Notes under the pieces: generated by a model
Told to the model about the DNA's origin: nothing
What the model saw: only the letters and a program-made list of their open reading frames with translations
Databases searched by the model: none
From: Rhynchopus sp. YZ270_cl-10
Taxonomy: Eukaryota > Euglenozoa > Diplonemea > Diplonemida > Diplonemidae
Length of the DNA stretch: 64,000 nt
Assembly (NCBI GenBank): GCA_964035575.1
Contig: OZ037843.1
Coordinates: 744,001 to 808,000, forward strand
Direction of reading: 5' to 3'
Translations under genes and position numbers: made by a program
In this document: positions 63,501 through 64,000 of the stretch, piece by piece
Layout of the letters: each line of letters begins with the position of its first letter
How positions within the stretch are numbered: position 1 is the first letter of the stretch

Positions 63501-63890
63501 TCCCGGAGCTGCACTCCCTTGAACGTTTGCGCTTGCGTTCATTAATGTTGGGAGAGCGGTTGAGACTCCACCCCTCCTGGAAAGCGGGTGACGGCGGGGA
63601 CCTGTCATTCGGGGGGGGGTTCCATTCTCCTCCTTGCCCACATGATGCATCTACACATGATATTTGAATGAGGAAGAAAAACAGGTATATGAATATGTCT
63701 TCCATGTTAAAGTCTTTTTACGTCAATACGGCCCTGCAGTAATGTGTTTTTGTAATGGGGGGGAGGGTGCGAATTCCAAAGTCAGACAAAAGGTAGGGGT
63801 GGGGGTGGGATTTTTTTTTTTTTGGACATTTTTATCGTGTACATGATTACGAATTAACCTCAAAAAACTACTTCTGCAAACCAACGACTA
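60529..63890 (-). mobile_element. hAT transposon copy 3 (looks complete in its coding part)
   Basis: About 3.36 kb. The 5' end near 63890 is TAGTCGTTGGTTTGCAGAAG on the minus strand; the 3' end is taken at CAGTTTGTGCGGAG (60529), where similarity to copies 1 and 2 stops. Starts of the YAGT type and weakly matching inverted ends fit hAT, but no 8-bp target duplication can be read because the 5' flank is part of a duplicated block. It encodes one long transposase. Confidence 0.82.
60643..63705 (-). CDS. hAT-superfamily transposase, uninterrupted
   Basis: 1020 residues. Order of parts: basic and acidic low-complexity N-terminus, Gln/Thr-rich tract (224-253), C2H2 zinc finger C329-x2-C332-x12-H345-x5-H351, lysine-rich linker, then an RNase H-like domain. 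In the latter, LGIPFRSVTRF (390-400) matches the hAT entry motif, FVLIHD gives D449, LLRSD gives D511, FLSCLPHALSNVVTAL carries the hAT C-x2-H (534-537), and STRQSRW (571-577) matches the TRW motif. FAELALDLLSVTPAST near 887-902 matches the C-terminal dimerisation motif. The third acidic residue was not assigned. The protein would bind the transposon ends and cut and paste the element. The first 20 residues are oddly hydrophobic, and translation may begin later (Met164) or after an unseen intron. The family call is strong. Confidence 0.87.
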   Translation of the reverse strand: MEDIFIYLFFFLIQISCVDASCGQGGEWNPPPNDRSPPSPAFQEGWSLNRSPNINERKRKRSRECSSGRSASRARGGSRRRTASPITSPAAAAPPPPTVIDADETPGETPDASADPPAETPAETPAEATDETPAEATDETPEEEDPAVVTRREVLSARYYRPKMSYSECVELAISRGLYTVSQQTNKKIPKAKALSIEMAKYDMMQPATTLPLPPQLHTMLHFQTQQPTQTQQQTQQQTQQQTQQPTQQQTQQTLSTSAVRDLVSSLETESNGVMATFPLITLSDAMQSWAKMEGWGLSLQMRKDCVGYRLPRGREYAMTQLLLVCRSCNICFPTTASRGDVKKHCDTPSHNESKKKKKHNRSRNQDVMKCLHNTRDTFVLQATEAAAMLGIPFRSVTRFTQMLAGCVIPEKGVDVQEGWRQYGEKIFSAHVEGIKRGMGNFRFVLIHDCGKSNQGLHSLVNIVQNRTKSYCLPPVLKEKGTTWDAASLKVEIDTILTKLGLGTPFLLRSDRGGGDGGASRDLAFEWNIRFLSCLPHALSNVVTALQKHLKSASNMVYKLAFSLNYVLATSTRQSRWLAVQEKTQHDARTATLCEKVKASKVDMTSATPAERRELLGMYKQMFGELVHSSQIIILSAAETLEELFLALDVIVEQAVAQQGEHVPDVRAPCLQDTRFISHLLVYEHFSERVKALFVFTASEVKQSGTNVKGSLLTLAKLLSENGFDAVHSQLNRIRCLTKPLLDILEKYSNAQVPGMKDREGNLFASTVYGDMTNLLQVYRDMAADDSLAEDERQIAAVIKDELVRLWEETPDVGRYFYLALRMLTPCGCRILTRLGRGVGLVSMKASVPLFDEVTDSMWEEYVARALKSSPDIATEQFYRLHPNKEFAELALDLLSVTPASTQPDSAMSVGNRALPANRGGPSASTQQKVFTLSTNQDVNRRYTSCPSLRSGFPSMIQEEDIAEACGECTITTLLESLQTLDITAGGEDLSDARALQAFEEMYQGHSPDDATVYAAENDC

Positions 63891-64000
63891 AGGTGCTGAA
63901 ATTTACCCTCATATTTTTGTGATCAGCTTCGTTCCCGCACTTTAATGCAGTCCGTTAGTTTGCAGAAGTAGTGTTTTTCTCTCTCTCTTTATGTTTTTTT
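61948..64000. repeat. Second large inverted repeat, right arm (runs off the window)
   Basis: Mirror of 55199-57251. From about 63942 it contains CGTTAGTTTGCAGAAGTAG in plus orientation, which is the beginning of a further transposon end facing away from copy 3; the rest lies outside the window. Confidence 0.88.

Overview
This window is nuclear DNA from a flagellated protist whose lineage I cannot name. It carries a split gene for the intraflagellar-transport subunit IFT88, with GT-AG introns and GC-rich exons. Everything between the genes is repeat-dense. There are no bacterial operons, rRNA or CRISPR arrays, and I saw no convincing tRNA.

Layout. 1-7.6 kb: gene-free, with foldback (inverted-repeat) elements, an octamer array, a MITE family and one old copy of a 1.2-kb dispersed repeat. 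7.6-29.2 kb: IFT88 in four exons (7598-9441, 10630-10924, 11156-11335, 29092-29196; 807 residues). Its third intron is 17.8 kb long, and 15.65 kb of that is a 406-bp satellite repeated about 38.5 times. The intron also holds a pentamer array (54 copies) and a nonamer array (37 copies). 29.2-36 kb: nested foldback elements, one an 806-bp element with a perfect 8-bp target-site duplication inside the arm of another. 36.0-37.75 kb: an intronless gene for a six-pass membrane protein with a degenerate class III nucleotidyl-cyclase domain. 38-52 kb: gene-free repeat mosaic, with a 97-copy heptamer array, about ten copies of a short dispersed family, a near-perfect 204-bp-arm palindrome and several MITEs. 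52.4-64 kb: three very similar copies of a hAT-superfamily DNA transposon, head-to-head and tail-to-tail. One (60529-63890, minus strand) has an uninterrupted 1020-residue transposase; the other two are rearranged.

Only three protein-coding units can be supported: IFT88, the cyclase-like membrane protein and the hAT transposase. Two themes stand out. One is a giant satellite-filled intron in a flagellar gene, which recalls the satellite-bearing introns of Drosophila Y-linked axonemal genes. The other is a set of foldback elements that each have unique terminal inverted repeats but fill their arms with their own short, low-complexity motif. At least two of these carry 8-bp target duplications of the hAT type.

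All assignments come from reading sequence and translations by eye. Repeat boundaries are good to a few bases where a target duplication is quoted, otherwise to tens of bases.
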